DNA of 55,441 nucleotides from positions 1 through 55,441 of the forward strand of contig NZ_LGDW01000437.1 of NCBI RefSeq assembly GCF_001280005.1, given 5' to 3'. Below the pieces are notes generated by a model that ran no database searches, was not told the origin of the DNA, and worked only from the letters and a program-made list of their open reading frames with translations. Shown one piece after another: positions 42,191 to 51,741 of this stretch; the stretch's first letter is position 1; each line of letters starts with the position of its first letter. The translations under genes were made by a program, and so were the position numbers. This DNA is from Streptomyces sp. NRRL WC-3618 (GTDB lineage: Bacteria; Actinomycetota; Actinomycetes; Streptomycetales; Streptomycetaceae).

Positions 42191-42722
42191 GGGGAGGTGC
42201 TCTCCTTGCATGCCGTTCACACCAGAGGAAAGGTGGATGCAGCTACCGGAATCGCCGGATCCGACTCCTTGTGGTAACAGGCCCCGCAAAGGGTTGCCTT
42301 GAGCCGGAAACTTTTTCCAGGTCACCTCGTGGTGCGGCAGGCGTTGATCAGCGGCCGGGTGACCCTGGTGCCCTTGGTGTCCACGGCCTTGGCCCGGAAG
42401 GACACCGAGCCGGGCGTCCTGGGCTGGTCCAGCGTCACCGGTGGCATGTCGGTCGGAGAGGGTCGCTCCCCCGGCGGATCGCTTGTCTCCTGTTGTTGAT
42501 GTCTGAGGCAGGGGGCTCCAACGGGCAGCGCGCACCAGGAGTGTTCCGGTCCTTCGGTTTCCCTCCGGGGCCGGGATCACTTCCGCGGTCACGTCTCTAC
42601 GTACTTCAGGCCGAGCAGACCAAGGCAGCCAAGAGCCCACACCACCAAGGGAGTTCGTGACCGGGACCGTCGGGAGTACGGGACCGCCGGGAGTACGGGA
42701 CCGCCGGGAACGGTGCCCCGCG
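42191..42722. other. 532-bp region upstream of the xylanase gene
   Basis: No intact gene is seen. The first ~60 bp contain the xylanase ribosome site (GGAGGTGC complement) and leader. The middle has the protease-like remnant. The right part (42500-42722) has GGGAGTACGGGACCGCC direct repeats at about 42670-42705, just beyond the MarR gene stop. Promoter elements for the xylanase are not clear. Confidence 0.5.
42322..42450 (-). pseudogene. Remnant of the C-terminal end of a subtilisin-like secreted protease
   Basis: On the minus strand the frame ending at TGA 42324-42322 reads [20 protein letters not shown] then [20 protein letters not shown]. This resembles the conserved tail of Streptomyces S8 peptidases (VSLRAKA.D..GN.V.QT.I.AY). 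Upstream the frame runs on a little without protease features and no catalytic part exists. I read it as a fossil fragment lying upstream of the xylanase gene. Confidence 0.35.
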
Positions 42723-43265
42723 TCAGGAACCCTGGCCGAAGATCCTCGCCCGCTCCTCGTGCCACCGTTCCATCAGCTTGGTCAGCTCGCCCTCCATGAA
42801 CTCGAAGAAGGCGAGCGTCTCGGCGATGCGCCGGCCGCCGGGGCTCTCCGCGCCGAGGCTGTCGACGCCCACCCGCAGGGTCTGCCCCCAGCGCTTGAGG
42901 ACGGCGTCGCGGTTGGTCAGCGCCTCGTACCACTGGTCGCTGTGCACCCGGTACCGCTCGCGCCGCGAACCGGGTTCGCGCTCCCGCGACACCATGTGCA
43001 CCTGGGACAGATAGCGCACGGCGCCGGACACGGCGGCCGGGCTGACCTGGAGCTGTTCGCCGAGTTCGGCGGAGGTGAGGGCGCCGGCGTCGGAGGCCAG
43101 GAGCGCGGCGAAGACGCGGGCGGCCATGCGCTGCATGCCGGCCTCGACGAGCTGGGCGGCGAAGCTCTCGACGAACCGGGACACCGCCTCGGGATCCCGT
43201 CCCGCCACGCCCTCTGCGGCGGCCACCGCCTCACGCGGTTCCGTCCGCTCCGTCCGTTCCCTCAT
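42723..43265 (-). CDS. GbsR/MarR-family transcriptional regulator
   Basis: 180 residues from ATG 43265. The winged helix is clear: [61 protein letters not shown], followed by a helical dimerisation part. The product closely resembles the C-terminal half of the regulator at 31 kb, suggesting paralogy. It is divergent from an ABC exporter across 73 bp that hold an inverted repeat, so it probably represses that exporter. Confidence 0.9.
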   Translation of the reverse strand: MRERTERTEPREAVAAAEGVAGRDPEAVSRFVESFAAQLVEAGMQRMAARVFAALLASDAGALTSAELGEQLQVSPAAVSGAVRYLSQVHMVSREREPGSRRERYRVHSDQWYEALTNRDAVLKRWGQTLRVGVDSLGAESPGGRRIAETLAFFEFMEGELTKLMERWHEERARIFGQGS

Positions 43266-43300
43266 GGGCCGAGTGTAACTGCCATTCATACACTTCCTTA

Positions 43301-43320
43301 ACTTCACAAATTTCTGAAGT
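43301..43320. promoter_or_regulatory. Inverted repeat between MarR gene and ABC exporter
   Basis: ACTTCA-N8-TGAAGT (43301-43320), with a further direct ACTTCC at 43292-43297, lies in the AT-rich 73-bp divergent gap, 19 bp before the exporter ATG. Size and spacing suit a MarR-family dimer. Confidence 0.65.
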
Positions 43321-43338
43321 AAGCGTACGTTCGGAAAC

Positions 43339-44268
43339 ATGACGAAGGCCAGCCCCGCAGTCGAGGTGTCCGCGCTGCACAAGTCGTTCGGGAAGACACA
43401 CGCCCTCGACGGTCTCGACCTGACCGTGGAGACCGGCGAGGTGCACGGCTTCCTCGGCCCCAACGGCGCCGGGAAGTCCACGGCGATCCGCGTCCTCCTC
43501 GGCCTGCTGCGCGCCGACTCCGGCACCGCCCGCATCCTGGGCCGGGACCCGTGGGCCGACGCGGTCGAGGCGCACCGCCGGATCGCGTACGTCCCCGGCG
43601 ACGTCACCCTGTGGCGCAACCTCTCCGGCGGCGAGGTCATCGACCTGTACGGCCGACTGCGCGGCGGCGGGCTCGACAAGGGGCGCCGGGCCGACCTGAT
43701 CGACCGGTTCGAGCTGGACCCGACCAAGAAGGGCCGCACGTACTCGAAGGGCAACCGCCAGAAGGTGGCGCTGGTGGCGGCGTTCGCGTCGGACGTGGAC
43801 CTGCTGATCCTCGACGAGCCGACGTCAGGGCTCGACCCGTTGATGGAGGAGGTCTTTCAGCGCTGCGTGGCGGAGGAACGGGACAGGGGCCGCACCGTCC
43901 TCCTCTCCTCCCACATCCTCAGCGAGGTCGAGGAGTTGTGCGACCGGGTCAGCATCATCCGCGCCGGCCGAACCGTCGAGAGCGGCTCCCTCGCCGATCT
44001 GCGCCACCTCACCCGGACCAGCATCACGGCGGAACTGGCGGGCGCACCCAACGGGTTGGCGCGGCTGCCGGGCGTCCACGATCTCGACGTCAGCGGCAAC
44101 CGCGTCCAACTCCAGGTCGACACCGACAAGTTGGACGCGGTACTGCGCTCGCTCACCGCGTCGGGCGTACGGTCGCTGAGGTCGACACCACCGACGCTGG
44201 AGGAGTTGTTCCTGCGCCACTACCAGGACGAGACGCCCTCCTCGCCGGCCGGGACGGTGGCCCGATGA
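43339..44268 (+). CDS. ABC transporter ATP-binding protein
   Basis: 309 residues. Walker [10 protein letters not shown], signature region [15 protein letters not shown], Walker [14 protein letters not shown] and switch [17 protein letters not shown], then an 80-residue C-terminal extension typical of drug-exporting ABC-2 ATPases. It overlaps the permease gene by 4 nt (ATGA), forming a two-gene exporter operon under the divergent MarR-like regulator. Confidence 0.96.
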   Translation: MTKASPAVEVSALHKSFGKTHALDGLDLTVETGEVHGFLGPNGAGKSTAIRVLLGLLRADSGTARILGRDPWADAVEAHRRIAYVPGDVTLWRNLSGGEVIDLYGRLRGGGLDKGRRADLIDRFELDPTKKGRTYSKGNRQKVALVAAFASDVDLLILDEPTSGLDPLMEEVFQRCVAEERDRGRTVLLSSHILSEVEELCDRVSIIRAGRTVESGSLADLRHLTRTSITAELAGAPNGLARLPGVHDLDVSGNRVQLQVDTDKLDAVLRSLTASGVRSLRSTPPTLEELFLRHYQDETPSSPAGTVAR

Positions 44269-45881
44269 GCGCCACGGCGACCCCTGCCGCCTTCGCGGCC
44301 CGTTCGGGCGGTGCGCGCCAACTGGCGGGCACCTGGGCGTTGTTGAGGTTCGACCTGCGGCGCGACCGGGTGCTGGTCCCGGTGTGGGTGACGGTGACGG
44401 CCCTCCTGGTCCTCTCCCTCCCGGGCTCCCTGGAGAGCGTGTACTCCACTCCCGCCGAACGCGCGGACCTCGCCCGCCAGTTGCTCACCAACAGCTCGCT
44501 GAGGGCCACGTACGGCCCGGTGTTCAGCGACTCGATCGGCGGTCTGACCGCCTGGCGCATCGGCGGCTACGCGGCGATCCTCGCCGCCGTCATGAGCCTG
44601 CTCGTCGTCGTACGGCACACCCGCGACGAGGAGGAGAGCGGACGCCAGGAACTGATCTCGTCGGCGATGGTCGGCCGCCGGGCACCGCTGACGGCGGCCC
44701 TGCTCACCGCCCTGGTCGCCAACGCCGCGCTGGCGCTGCTGATCACGGGCGGCCTGGCGGGCCGGGGCGCGTCGGGGGCGCTGGCGCTGGGCCTGGGCGT
44801 CGCGGGCGTGGGCACGGCGTTCGCCACCCTGACGGCGATCGTCGCCCAGTTCACGGAGAGCGCGCGACTCGCCAAGGGCCTCACGGGCGGCCTGCTCGGC
44901 GCCGCGTTCGTGCTGCGCGCGGCGGGCGACTCGGCGACGGACGACGGTTCGTCCGCGCTGACCTGGATCTCGCCGATCGGCTGGCTGGAGAACCTACGGC
45001 CGTTCGCCGACGAACGGTGGTGGGTGCTCGGGCTGTTCGTGGCCGCGACAGCGCTACAGGGCTGGCTGGCCTATGAGTTGGCGGGCCGCCGCGACGTCGG
45101 CATGAGCTTCGTCCCGACCCGTCCCGGCCCGGCGACCGGCCGCCTGGGCACGGCGGGCGCGCTGGCCTGGCGACTGCAACGGGGCGCCGTCCTCGGCTGG
45201 AGCGTCGGGTTCTTCGCGGCCGGGGTCGCCTTCGGCGGGCTCACCAAGGGCGCGGCCGACCTGGTCGGCGACAACGCGAAAACCCGGCAGATCATCGAGC
45301 GGATGGGTGGCCAGTCGAGCATCGAGGACGCGTTCCTCGCCACGATGGTCGGCATGTTCGGCATGGTGGCGGCGCTGTACGTCGTCTCGTCGGTACTGCG
45401 GCTGCACGCCGAGGAAACCTCCCAACGGGCCGAGCCGATCCTCGCGAACGCGGTGGGCCGGCTGCGCTGGGCCGGGGGCCACCTGGCAATCGCCTTCGGC
45501 GGCGCGGTGCTGATCCTGCTGCTGAGCGGCCTGGGCCTGGCACTCGGGTACGGGCAGGAGCTGGGCCCGGTGATCGGGGCGAGTCTGGTGCAGGTCCCGG
45601 CGGTGTGGGTGCTGGGCGGACTGGCGGTGCTCCTGTACGGGCTGTCGCCCCGACTGGCCGTCGGGGCCTGGGGAGTTGCCGGGTTCACGCTGCTGGTGGG
45701 GTGGATCGGCCCGGCGCTGGACGTGCCGCAGGCGGTGCTGTATCTGTCGCCGTTCTGGCATCTGCCGAAGGTGCCGGGTGGGGAGATGAGCTGGACGCCG
45801 GTGCTGGTGCTCACGGGGGTGGCGGTGGGGTTGGTTTCGGCGGGGCTGGTGGGACTCCGGCGGCGTGACGTGACGGCGTAA
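44265..45881 (+). CDS. ABC-2 type exporter permease
   Basis: 538 residues from ATG 44265. About 12 hydrophobic segments form two six-helix halves, for example [38 protein letters not shown], and [22 protein letters not shown] in the second half. Both halves begin with the W..LR.dl/L..GA-type segment of the family described as exporters of polyketide antibiotics. Coupled to the ATPase. Substrate unknown; antibiotic or lipid export is the family expectation. Confidence 0.92.
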   Translation: MSATATPAAFAARSGGARQLAGTWALLRFDLRRDRVLVPVWVTVTALLVLSLPGSLESVYSTPAERADLARQLLTNSSLRATYGPVFSDSIGGLTAWRIGGYAAILAAVMSLLVVVRHTRDEEESGRQELISSAMVGRRAPLTAALLTALVANAALALLITGGLAGRGASGALALGLGVAGVGTAFATLTAIVAQFTESARLAKGLTGGLLGAAFVLRAAGDSATDDGSSALTWISPIGWLENLRPFADERWWVLGLFVAATALQGWLAYELAGRRDVGMSFVPTRPGPATGRLGTAGALAWRLQRGAVLGWSVGFFAAGVAFGGLTKGAADLVGDNAKTRQIIERMGGQSSIEDAFLATMVGMFGMVAALYVVSSVLRLHAEETSQRAEPILANAVGRLRWAGGHLAIAFGGAVLILLLSGLGLALGYGQELGPVIGASLVQVPAVWVLGGLAVLLYGLSPRLAVGAWGVAGFTLLVGWIGPALDVPQAVLYLSPFWHLPKVPGGEMSWTPVLVLTGVAVGLVSAGLVGLRRRDVTA

Positions 45882-46287
45882 ACGCGGACCCCGCCCGATG
45901 GCGGCGGCTGACGCGGCAAGCGGCCCCCTCTCCGTCTGACCGTCCCCTACTTGCCCCGCCTTGCTCCCCTGTGCCGTTGCGCGCCACTGGGGCGAGGAAC
46001 GCGCGGTCGTGATCCGCCCGTACGCGGCGCTGCGGAAGACCGCCCGGCAAGCGGCGAAAGCCGAGGCGGGACGGGGTCCGGCCTTCATCGGCGGCGGCGG
46101 GGCGGTCCGGTTCGGGGAGGCGACGGGGCGCGGGCGTTCGGTCCTCGGCAAGAGGTCGGGTGCGAGGCCCGATGGAGTGAGGCTCCGGCGGTTCGTCCGT
46201 GTACGGCCAGGCATGCGGCGATTGAATGCGACTCGCCCAGTAGTGCGCGGCGCCCTGGCGGCGCCGCCTACCAGAGTGGAGTCGACC
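45882..46287. other. 406-bp gap with no convincing gene
   Basis: Several open frames cross this region on both strands, but none has a ribosome site, a recognisable domain or steady codon bias. A CGGCGCC...GGCGCCG symmetry lies at about 46247-46266, just upstream of the inhibitor gene, and may be a leader hairpin. No terminator with a clear T-tract follows the permease. Confidence 0.5.
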
Positions 46288-46719
46288 GTGGCACCCATCC
46301 CGAACGGCGTCTATGCCATCACCAAGCGCGGTGAGCAGCTGATCACGCTCATGGAGCCGAAGGACCTCGCGCTACTGCTCCCGCCCACCGGGAACCCCGG
46401 CGAGCAGGAGTGGGAGGTGGAGGGGCGTAGCGACGGCACCATCGTCATCAGGAACCTCCGGCATGGCACTTTCCTGACGTACGACAACGACCCGAACGTC
46501 AACGAGATGATCATGGGGAGCACCGAGCCCCGCCCGTGGGCGCTCTACCAGGCGGCGGAGCCGCAGACCTTCCACATCGTCGTGCCCGGTGGCCCCATCG
46601 ACGGGTACGAGCTGGCGCTGGACATGAGCCTGCTGCGGATCTTCCCGCCGCGGCTCGCTCTGCGGCCGCTGGAGGTTGCCGACCAGCGGCAGGCATGGAG
46701 GTTCGAGAGCCACGAGTAG
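46288..46719 (+). CDS. I66-like beta-trefoil serine protease inhibitor
   Basis: 143 residues from GTG 46288 after GTGGAG. The repeated strand pattern (NGVYAITKRGEQLITLM, GTIVIRNLRHGTFLTYDNDPNVNEMIMG, WALYQAAEPQTFHIVVPGG, WRFESHE) fits the beta-trefoil I66 family named from fungal inhibitors such as cospin. No signal peptide is visible, so it may act inside the cell or only bind sugars or proteins. GTG 46276 is an alternative start four codons upstream. The family call is by pattern. Confidence 0.65.
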   Translation: MAPIPNGVYAITKRGEQLITLMEPKDLALLLPPTGNPGEQEWEVEGRSDGTIVIRNLRHGTFLTYDNDPNVNEMIMGSTEPRPWALYQAAEPQTFHIVVPGGPIDGYELALDMSLLRIFPPRLALRPLEVADQRQAWRFESHE

Positions 46720-46776
46720 GCGGCCGGGGCCAAGAGCCCTGAACGCACGGGCCGGCGGTGGCATGCCCGTCCGGGC

Positions 46777-47031
46777 GTGCCCGGGCCGTTGTCATTCTTA
46801 CGTCTGACCGCCGCCCTCGGGGCGGGCGCGGGCCTGGCGGTGTGGGCCGTGCGGGCCCCGGGCCGGGTCCGGCGCTTCGAGCAGGGCGCCGACTGGAGCG
46901 TCCTCCACGCCGAGCTGCCGTTGCTGAGCCTCGCCGGCACCGCAGGCGGCCTGGGCGTCTGGGCGGTCCTGCGGGGCCTCGGATCCCGGCTCAGGTCCCG
47001 ACGCTCACCCGCAGCCCCTCCAGCCCCCTGA
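46777..47031 (+). CDS. Small two-helix hypothetical membrane protein
   Basis: 84 residues from GTG 46777 (MPGPLSFLRLTAALGAGAGL). Two hydrophobic stretches (about 7-24 and 47-67) flank a short polar loop with RRFEQGADW. Its 3' end overlaps the 3' end of the convergent P450 gene by 41 bp, which weakens the case. No clear ribosome site. It could be a real small membrane protein or chance. Confidence 0.35.
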   Translation: MPGPLSFLRLTAALGAGAGLAVWAVRAPGRVRRFEQGADWSVLHAELPLLSLAGTAGGLGVWAVLRGLGSRLRSRRSPAAPPAP

Positions 47032-48214
47032 TCACGAAGTTCGGCTTCCGGGCAGGCTCCGCCGCCAACGCCAGTGTCGGCGCACCCTCCAGCAGCGCAC
47101 CCATCGACGCCGCCAGCTCGATCCGCGCCAGCGGAGCGCCGATGCAGTAGTGGATGCCCGCGCTGAAGGAGATGTGCGGGTTCTCCGTGCGGGTCAGGTC
47201 CAGTGAGCCGGGGGCGGTGAACACCTCCGGGTCGTGGTTGGCGGAGCCGAAGAGCAGGGCCACCTCGCTGCCCCTCGGGATCACCGTCCCGTCGATCTCG
47301 ATGTCGTCCAGTACCCAGCGTTCGAAGAGCTGGAGCGGGGTGTCGTACCGCATCAGCTCCTCCACGGCGGACGGGATCAGGGAGTGGTCCGCGCGCAGGG
47401 CCGACAGCTGGGCCGGGTTGCGGAACAGCGCCCACCAGCCGTTCACCGTCGCGTTGACCGTCGCCTCGTGGCCCGCGTTGAGCAGCAGCACGCACGTCGA
47501 GATCATTTCCTGTTCCGTCAGGCGGTCGCCCTCGTCGTGCGCGGCGATCAGGCCCGAGATCAGGTCCTCGCCGGGCTCCTTGCGGCGGGCCGCGATCAGG
47601 CCGGTCAGGTACTCGGTGAACTCCTCCGACGCCCGTACCGCCTTCGCCGCGGTCTCCTCGGACGGGCTCAGCTCGTACATGCCGCAGATGTCCGCCGACC
47701 AGGGGCGCAGCGGGGCGCGGTCGCCCTCGGGGATGCCCAGCATCTCCGCGATCACCGCGACCGGCAGCGGCTCCGCCACGTCGGTCAGCAGATCGCCGCC
47801 GCCCGCCTTCACCAGGTCGGCCACGAGCTTCGCCGCCAGCTGCTCCACGTACGGCTTGAGGCCCTCCACCGTGCGCGGCGTGAACGCCTTCGACACCAGG
47901 CGGCGGATGCGGGTGTGGTCCGGCGGTTCCAGGTCCAGCATGCCGTGGTCGTTGAGGGTGTGGAACGGCTCGTGTTCCGGCGGGGGCGCGGTGCGGCCGA
48001 AGTCCTCGTGGGTGAAACGGTGCTGGTAGGTGCGGCCGAGGCGGCGGTCGCGCAGCAGCGTCGAGACGTCCGCGTGGTGCGGGACCAGCCACTGGTTCGT
48101 GGGTTCGTAGTACACGACCCTGCCCCGGGCCCGCAGTTCGGCGTACGCGGGGTACGGGTCCGCGACGAACGCCGGGTCCCAGGGGTCGAAAGCGAGGTCG
48201 GAAGGAGCTGCCAT
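46991..48214 (-). CDS. Cytochrome P450
   Basis: 407 residues, full-length bacterial class. Motifs in order: I-helix LLLNAGHEATVN (usual AGxxT), K-helix ExxR within VEELMRYDTP, the PERF-equivalent region, and the haem loop FSAGIHYCIGAPLAR with Cys357. It needs a ferredoxin and reductase encoded elsewhere. The substrate is unknown and no biosynthetic genes flank it, so it looks like an orphan oxidase. Confidence 0.96.
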   Translation of the reverse strand: MAAPSDLAFDPWDPAFVADPYPAYAELRARGRVVYYEPTNQWLVPHHADVSTLLRDRRLGRTYQHRFTHEDFGRTAPPPEHEPFHTLNDHGMLDLEPPDHTRIRRLVSKAFTPRTVEGLKPYVEQLAAKLVADLVKAGGGDLLTDVAEPLPVAVIAEMLGIPEGDRAPLRPWSADICGMYELSPSEETAAKAVRASEEFTEYLTGLIAARRKEPGEDLISGLIAAHDEGDRLTEQEMISTCVLLLNAGHEATVNATVNGWWALFRNPAQLSALRADHSLIPSAVEELMRYDTPLQLFERWVLDDIEIDGTVIPRGSEVALLFGSANHDPEVFTAPGSLDLTRTENPHISFSAGIHYCIGAPLARIELAASMGALLEGAPTLALAAEPARKPNFVIRGLEGLRVSVGT

Positions 48215-48402
48215 GCGTGGACGCTAGCCCGAGTCACCCCCATCTGACCAGGGACGTCCCACCGTACGGCGCCACCGGCCGCCGCAGGGCGGAGTTCGGG
48301 TCGCCGTCGGCGAACCTTCTCCCGTCCTTCTCCCGGGAACCCTTGACCCGTCCGGTGATCTCCGGCTTAGGGTGGCCGCCCCCGAACAGGAGTACCCCAC
48401 CC

Positions 48403-49563
48403 ATGACCAGCCTGTACGTGCGGGAGATCACGCGCGAGGAGCATCTGGCCCATCTGCGCCGGTCTCCCGACGCGAGCCATCTCCAGATCCCCGAGTGGGG
48501 CGGCGTGAAGCCCGACTGGCTGCCCGAGAGCATCGGCTGGTTCGAGGGCGAGCCGTCGGGCGAGGCGGCGGGGGCTCCTGACGACGCCATGGTCGCCGCC
48601 GCGCTCGTCCTGTACCGGCCGATGCCCGGGACGCGGCGCTACCTCGCGTACCTGCCCGACGGACCCGCGATCGACTGGCGGACCCCGCGCCTGGAACGCT
48701 GGCTGGACCCGCTCGTCGCCCACCTGGAGCGGATCGGGGCGTTCGCGGTGCGGATGGGGCCGCCCCTGGTCGTACGCCACTGGGACGCGGCGACCGTGAC
48801 GGCGGGCATCGCCGACCCCGACGTGCGGCATCTGCGTGATCTGCCCGCCGCCGGCATCGACGGACACGCGCTCGACGCGGCGGAGCGGCTGCGGCGGCTC
48901 GGGTGGCGGCCCTGCGACGAGGACGACGGCAGCGGTTTCGGCCTCGGCCAGCCGCGCTACGGATGCCACATACCGCTCGCGGGCCGCACGGAGGACGACC
49001 TTCGTGGCGCCCTCGCCCCGTACTTTGAACAGTCCCTGCGTACGGCCGAGTCGGCGGACGTCCTGGTCTCGTGGGTGTCGGACGCCGACCTGCCCGAGTT
49101 CCACCGCCTGTACACCGCGACCGCCGCCCACGACGGCTTCAAGGCCCGCCCGTTGGACTACTTCCGGCGCATGTGGCAGGCCCTGAACGACTCGGACGAG
49201 GACCGGCTGCGCCTGTACGTCGCCGAGTACGAGGGTGAGGTGCTCTCCGGCGCCCTCATGATCAACGTCGGCTCCCGGGCCTGGCACTCGTACCCCGCGT
49301 CCGGCCGCCGGGGGCGCGGACTGCGGCCCAGCAGCGCCCTGTTGTGGCGCATGCTGTGCGACGCGCGGGCGTCGGGCGCCGAGACGTACGACCTGCGTTC
49401 CATCACCCCCACCCTCACCGAGGACCGGCTGCTCGGCCGGCTCCGCTTCAAGACGGGGGCCGGCGGCCGGGCGGTGGAGTACCTCGGCGAGTGGGAACTA
49501 CCGGTGGGCAGCCAGGGCAAGTTGCTGCACCGGGCACTGGGGGTCTACCTCGGCCGCAGATGA
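48403..49563 (+). CDS. FemX/FemAB-like lipid II aminoacyltransferase or GNAT protein
   Basis: 386 residues from ATG 48403. The two-lobed FemABX pattern is visible: SHLQIPEWGGVKPDW near the start, YLPDGPAIDW, GPPLVVRHWD, then a second lobe with LPEFHRLYTATAAHDGFKARPLDYFRRMWQAL, ALMINVGSRAWHSYPASG and the C-terminal GAETYDLRSITPTLTEDRLLGRLRFKTG. These enzymes add the bridging amino acid (Gly in Streptomyces) to lipid II. It is divergent from the P450 and convergent with the response regulator. Confidence 0.85.
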   Translation: MTSLYVREITREEHLAHLRRSPDASHLQIPEWGGVKPDWLPESIGWFEGEPSGEAAGAPDDAMVAAALVLYRPMPGTRRYLAYLPDGPAIDWRTPRLERWLDPLVAHLERIGAFAVRMGPPLVVRHWDAATVTAGIADPDVRHLRDLPAAGIDGHALDAAERLRRLGWRPCDEDDGSGFGLGQPRYGCHIPLAGRTEDDLRGALAPYFEQSLRTAESADVLVSWVSDADLPEFHRLYTATAAHDGFKARPLDYFRRMWQALNDSDEDRLRLYVAEYEGEVLSGALMINVGSRAWHSYPASGRRGRGLRPSSALLWRMLCDARASGAETYDLRSITPTLTEDRLLGRLRFKTGAGGRAVEYLGEWELPVGSQGKLLHRALGVYLGRR

Positions 49564-49589
49564 CCCCCCGCCCCGCACCCCGGTTCCCC

Positions 49590-50264
49590 TCATCCCGGCG
49601 TCACCAGCCGCGCCTCGTACGCGAACACCGCCGCCTGCGTACGGTCCCGCAGCCCCAGTTTCACCAGGATGCGGCTGACATGCGTCTTGATCGTGGACTC
49701 GGCGACCACCAGCCGCCCCGCGATCTCCACGTTCGACAGGCCCTGCGCGATGAGCACCAGCACCTCGGTCTCCCGGTCGGTCAGATCGCCGTACGCCGCC
49801 TGCGCGCCCGGCATCAGACGCGGCGCCTCGGAGAGCTTCGAGAACTCGGTGATCAGGCGCCGGGTGACCGAGGGGGCGAGCAGGGCCTCGCCGGCCGCCA
49901 CCACCTTGACCGCGTCCGCCAGTTGGCGTGCCGACGCGTCCTTCAGCAGGAAGCCCGACGCGCCCGCCCGCAGCGCCTGGTACACGTACTCGTCGAGGTC
50001 GAACGTCGTCAGCACCAGTACCTTCGCCGCGCTGTCCGCCGCGACGATCTCCCGGGTCGCCTCGATACCGTTGAGTTCGGGCATCCGGATGTCCATCAGG
50101 ACGACGTCCGGGGCGAGTTCGCGTACCCGGTCCACCGCCTCCCGGCCGTTCACCGCCTCGCCGACGACCTCGATGTCCGGCATCGCGTTCAGCAGCACGG
50201 AGAAGCCCTCGCGGACCATCATCTGGTCGTCCGCGATCAGTACGCGGATCGTACGGGCGCTCAT
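49590..50264 (-). CDS. NarL/LuxR-family response regulator
   Basis: 224 residues. Receiver with ADD at 11-13, phospho-acceptor Asp in DVVLMDIRMPELNG and Lys in GFLLKDAS, followed by LuxR helix-turn-helix LTDRETEVLVLIAQGLSNVEIAGRLVVAESTIKTHVSRILVKLGLRDRTQAAVFAYE. Overlaps the sensor kinase by 4 nt. Targets unknown. Confidence 0.95.
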   Translation of the reverse strand: MSARTIRVLIADDQMMVREGFSVLLNAMPDIEVVGEAVNGREAVDRVRELAPDVVLMDIRMPELNGIEATREIVAADSAAKVLVLTTFDLDEYVYQALRAGASGFLLKDASARQLADAVKVVAAGEALLAPSVTRRLITEFSKLSEAPRLMPGAQAAYGDLTDRETEVLVLIAQGLSNVEIAGRLVVAESTIKTHVSRILVKLGLRDRTQAAVFAYEARLVTPG

Positions 50265-51640
50265 GCCCCCTCTCCGCCCTCGTCCGCGATGCTCGCCGCC
50301 GGCAGGAAGACCGTGACCTCGTAGCCGCCGTCGGCCGTCGGGGCCGTCGTCATCTCGCCGTTCAGCATGGAGACGCGCTCGCGCATCCCCGTCAGACCCT
50401 GGCCCGCGCCCTGCGTCGGCGTCTGCTTCACGAACGACACCTCCGCCGCCGGGCCGTTGACTATCCGCAGGCCCAACCCGCCCAGCACGTACCCGATTTC
50501 GACCCGCGCGCTCGCACCCGGCGCGTGCCTCAGCGTGTTGCTCAGCGCCTCCTGCACGATCCGGTACGCCGACAGCTCGACGCCCTGCGGGAGTTCACGC
50601 ACCGCGCCCGTCACCACCTTGTCGACGGCGAGGCCCGTCTCCCGCACGTTCGCGAGCAGCGCGTCGAGGTCGGCGAGGGTGGGCTGCGGGGCGTCGGGAG
50701 CCTCGTAGTCCTCCGCCCGTACGACGCCCAGGACCCGGCGGAGTTCGGTGAGCGCGGCCACCGCGTTCTCGCGGATCGTCGCGAAGGCCTTCGCCAGTTC
50801 CTCGGGCGGGTCCTCCACCCGGTAGGGCGCCGCCTCCGCCTGGATGGCGACGACCATCATGTGGTGCGCGACGACGTCGTGCAGCTCGCGCGCGATGGTG
50901 GAGCGCTCCTCCAGCAGGGTGCGCTTGGACCGCTCGCGCGCGGTCACCGTCTGCTGCGCGGTGACCTCCTGCTCAGCGGCCCGGCGCACCAGCAGCACGG
51001 TCACCACGAGCAGCGCCAGCGCGGAGACGAAGAGGAAGGGCACGGCGTTGCTGTTGAGGTAGCGGTTGCCGAAGAGGCCCTCGGCGACCATGCAGTACGC
51101 CGCCGTCAGCGCCCACATCCAGGCGGCCGTACGCGGCCGGGTCCGGACCGCCACGACCGTCAGCACCACCAGATGGGTGACGGTGCTCGAAGGCAGCAAC
51201 GGCCAGTCACCGTTTCCGGACTGGCCGATCACGGCGACGATCGGGAGCGAGGTCAGGGAGAACCAGAAGGCCCCGACCGGCCGGACCAGCGTCAGCAGGA
51301 TCGGCCCCGCCGAGAAGACGCTCATCACCAGCGCCTCGAACAGACTCCCCCCCGTCTGGGCGAAGGAGATGAGCACGGCCAGCATCCCGGCCGCGCACAC
51401 CAGGGCGTGCCGCGTCCAGACCGCGTACGGGCGCAGCCTCCCGGGCAGGGCCCGGGCGATCTGGCCGGGCTTGTCCCGCGGAGGCAGCGGGCGGTAGGCG
51501 AAGGGGTCGTCCAGCAGGTCCGCGCGCAGCCCCGCCAGCGCGTCCATGGCCAGCCGGAACTCGGGGCTGTTCGACAGACCGTCGCCCGCCGGCCTCGGCC
51601 CGGGCTTCGTCTGCGTGTGGGTCGTCTCAGTCACACCCAT
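50261..51640 (-). CDS. NarL-partner sensor histidine kinase (HisKA_3)
   Basis: 459 residues from ATG 51640 (MGVTETTHTQ). About five membrane segments lie between residues 85 and 220. Phospho-acceptor His is in RSTIARELHDVVAHHMMVVAIQAEAAP, and the ATPase end is ELSAYRIVQEALSNTLRHAPGASARVEIGY. No exterior loop of size is present, so it may sense a membrane condition. Upstream in-frame ATG at 51655 is a less likely start. Confidence 0.93.
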   Translation of the reverse strand: MGVTETTHTQTKPGPRPAGDGLSNSPEFRLAMDALAGLRADLLDDPFAYRPLPPRDKPGQIARALPGRLRPYAVWTRHALVCAAGMLAVLISFAQTGGSLFEALVMSVFSAGPILLTLVRPVGAFWFSLTSLPIVAVIGQSGNGDWPLLPSSTVTHLVVLTVVAVRTRPRTAAWMWALTAAYCMVAEGLFGNRYLNSNAVPFLFVSALALLVVTVLLVRRAAEQEVTAQQTVTARERSKRTLLEERSTIARELHDVVAHHMMVVAIQAEAAPYRVEDPPEELAKAFATIRENAVAALTELRRVLGVVRAEDYEAPDAPQPTLADLDALLANVRETGLAVDKVVTGAVRELPQGVELSAYRIVQEALSNTLRHAPGASARVEIGYVLGGLGLRIVNGPAAEVSFVKQTPTQGAGQGLTGMRERVSMLNGEMTTAPTADGGYEVTVFLPAASIADEGGEGA

Positions 51641-51741
51641 CACGGTAGGCGGCACACGGGCGTCGGTCGTCAGCAGTGAGAGGGGTTCTTCGCCGTCCGT
51701 CTCAGGTACTACGGCGCCCGCCGGGGACCGCTACGAGGCCC

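Noticed and set aside
42299..42660. Plus-strand open frames upstream of the MarR gene stop
   Set aside because: Opposite the protease-like remnant, without a start site or recognisable sequence.
45951..46287. Open frames in the gap before the I66-like gene
   Set aside because: No ribosome site or domain, and no steady coding bias on either strand.
46991..48214. P450 as part of a secondary-metabolite cluster
   Set aside because: No synthase, tailoring or ferredoxin gene flanks it; neighbours are unrelated.
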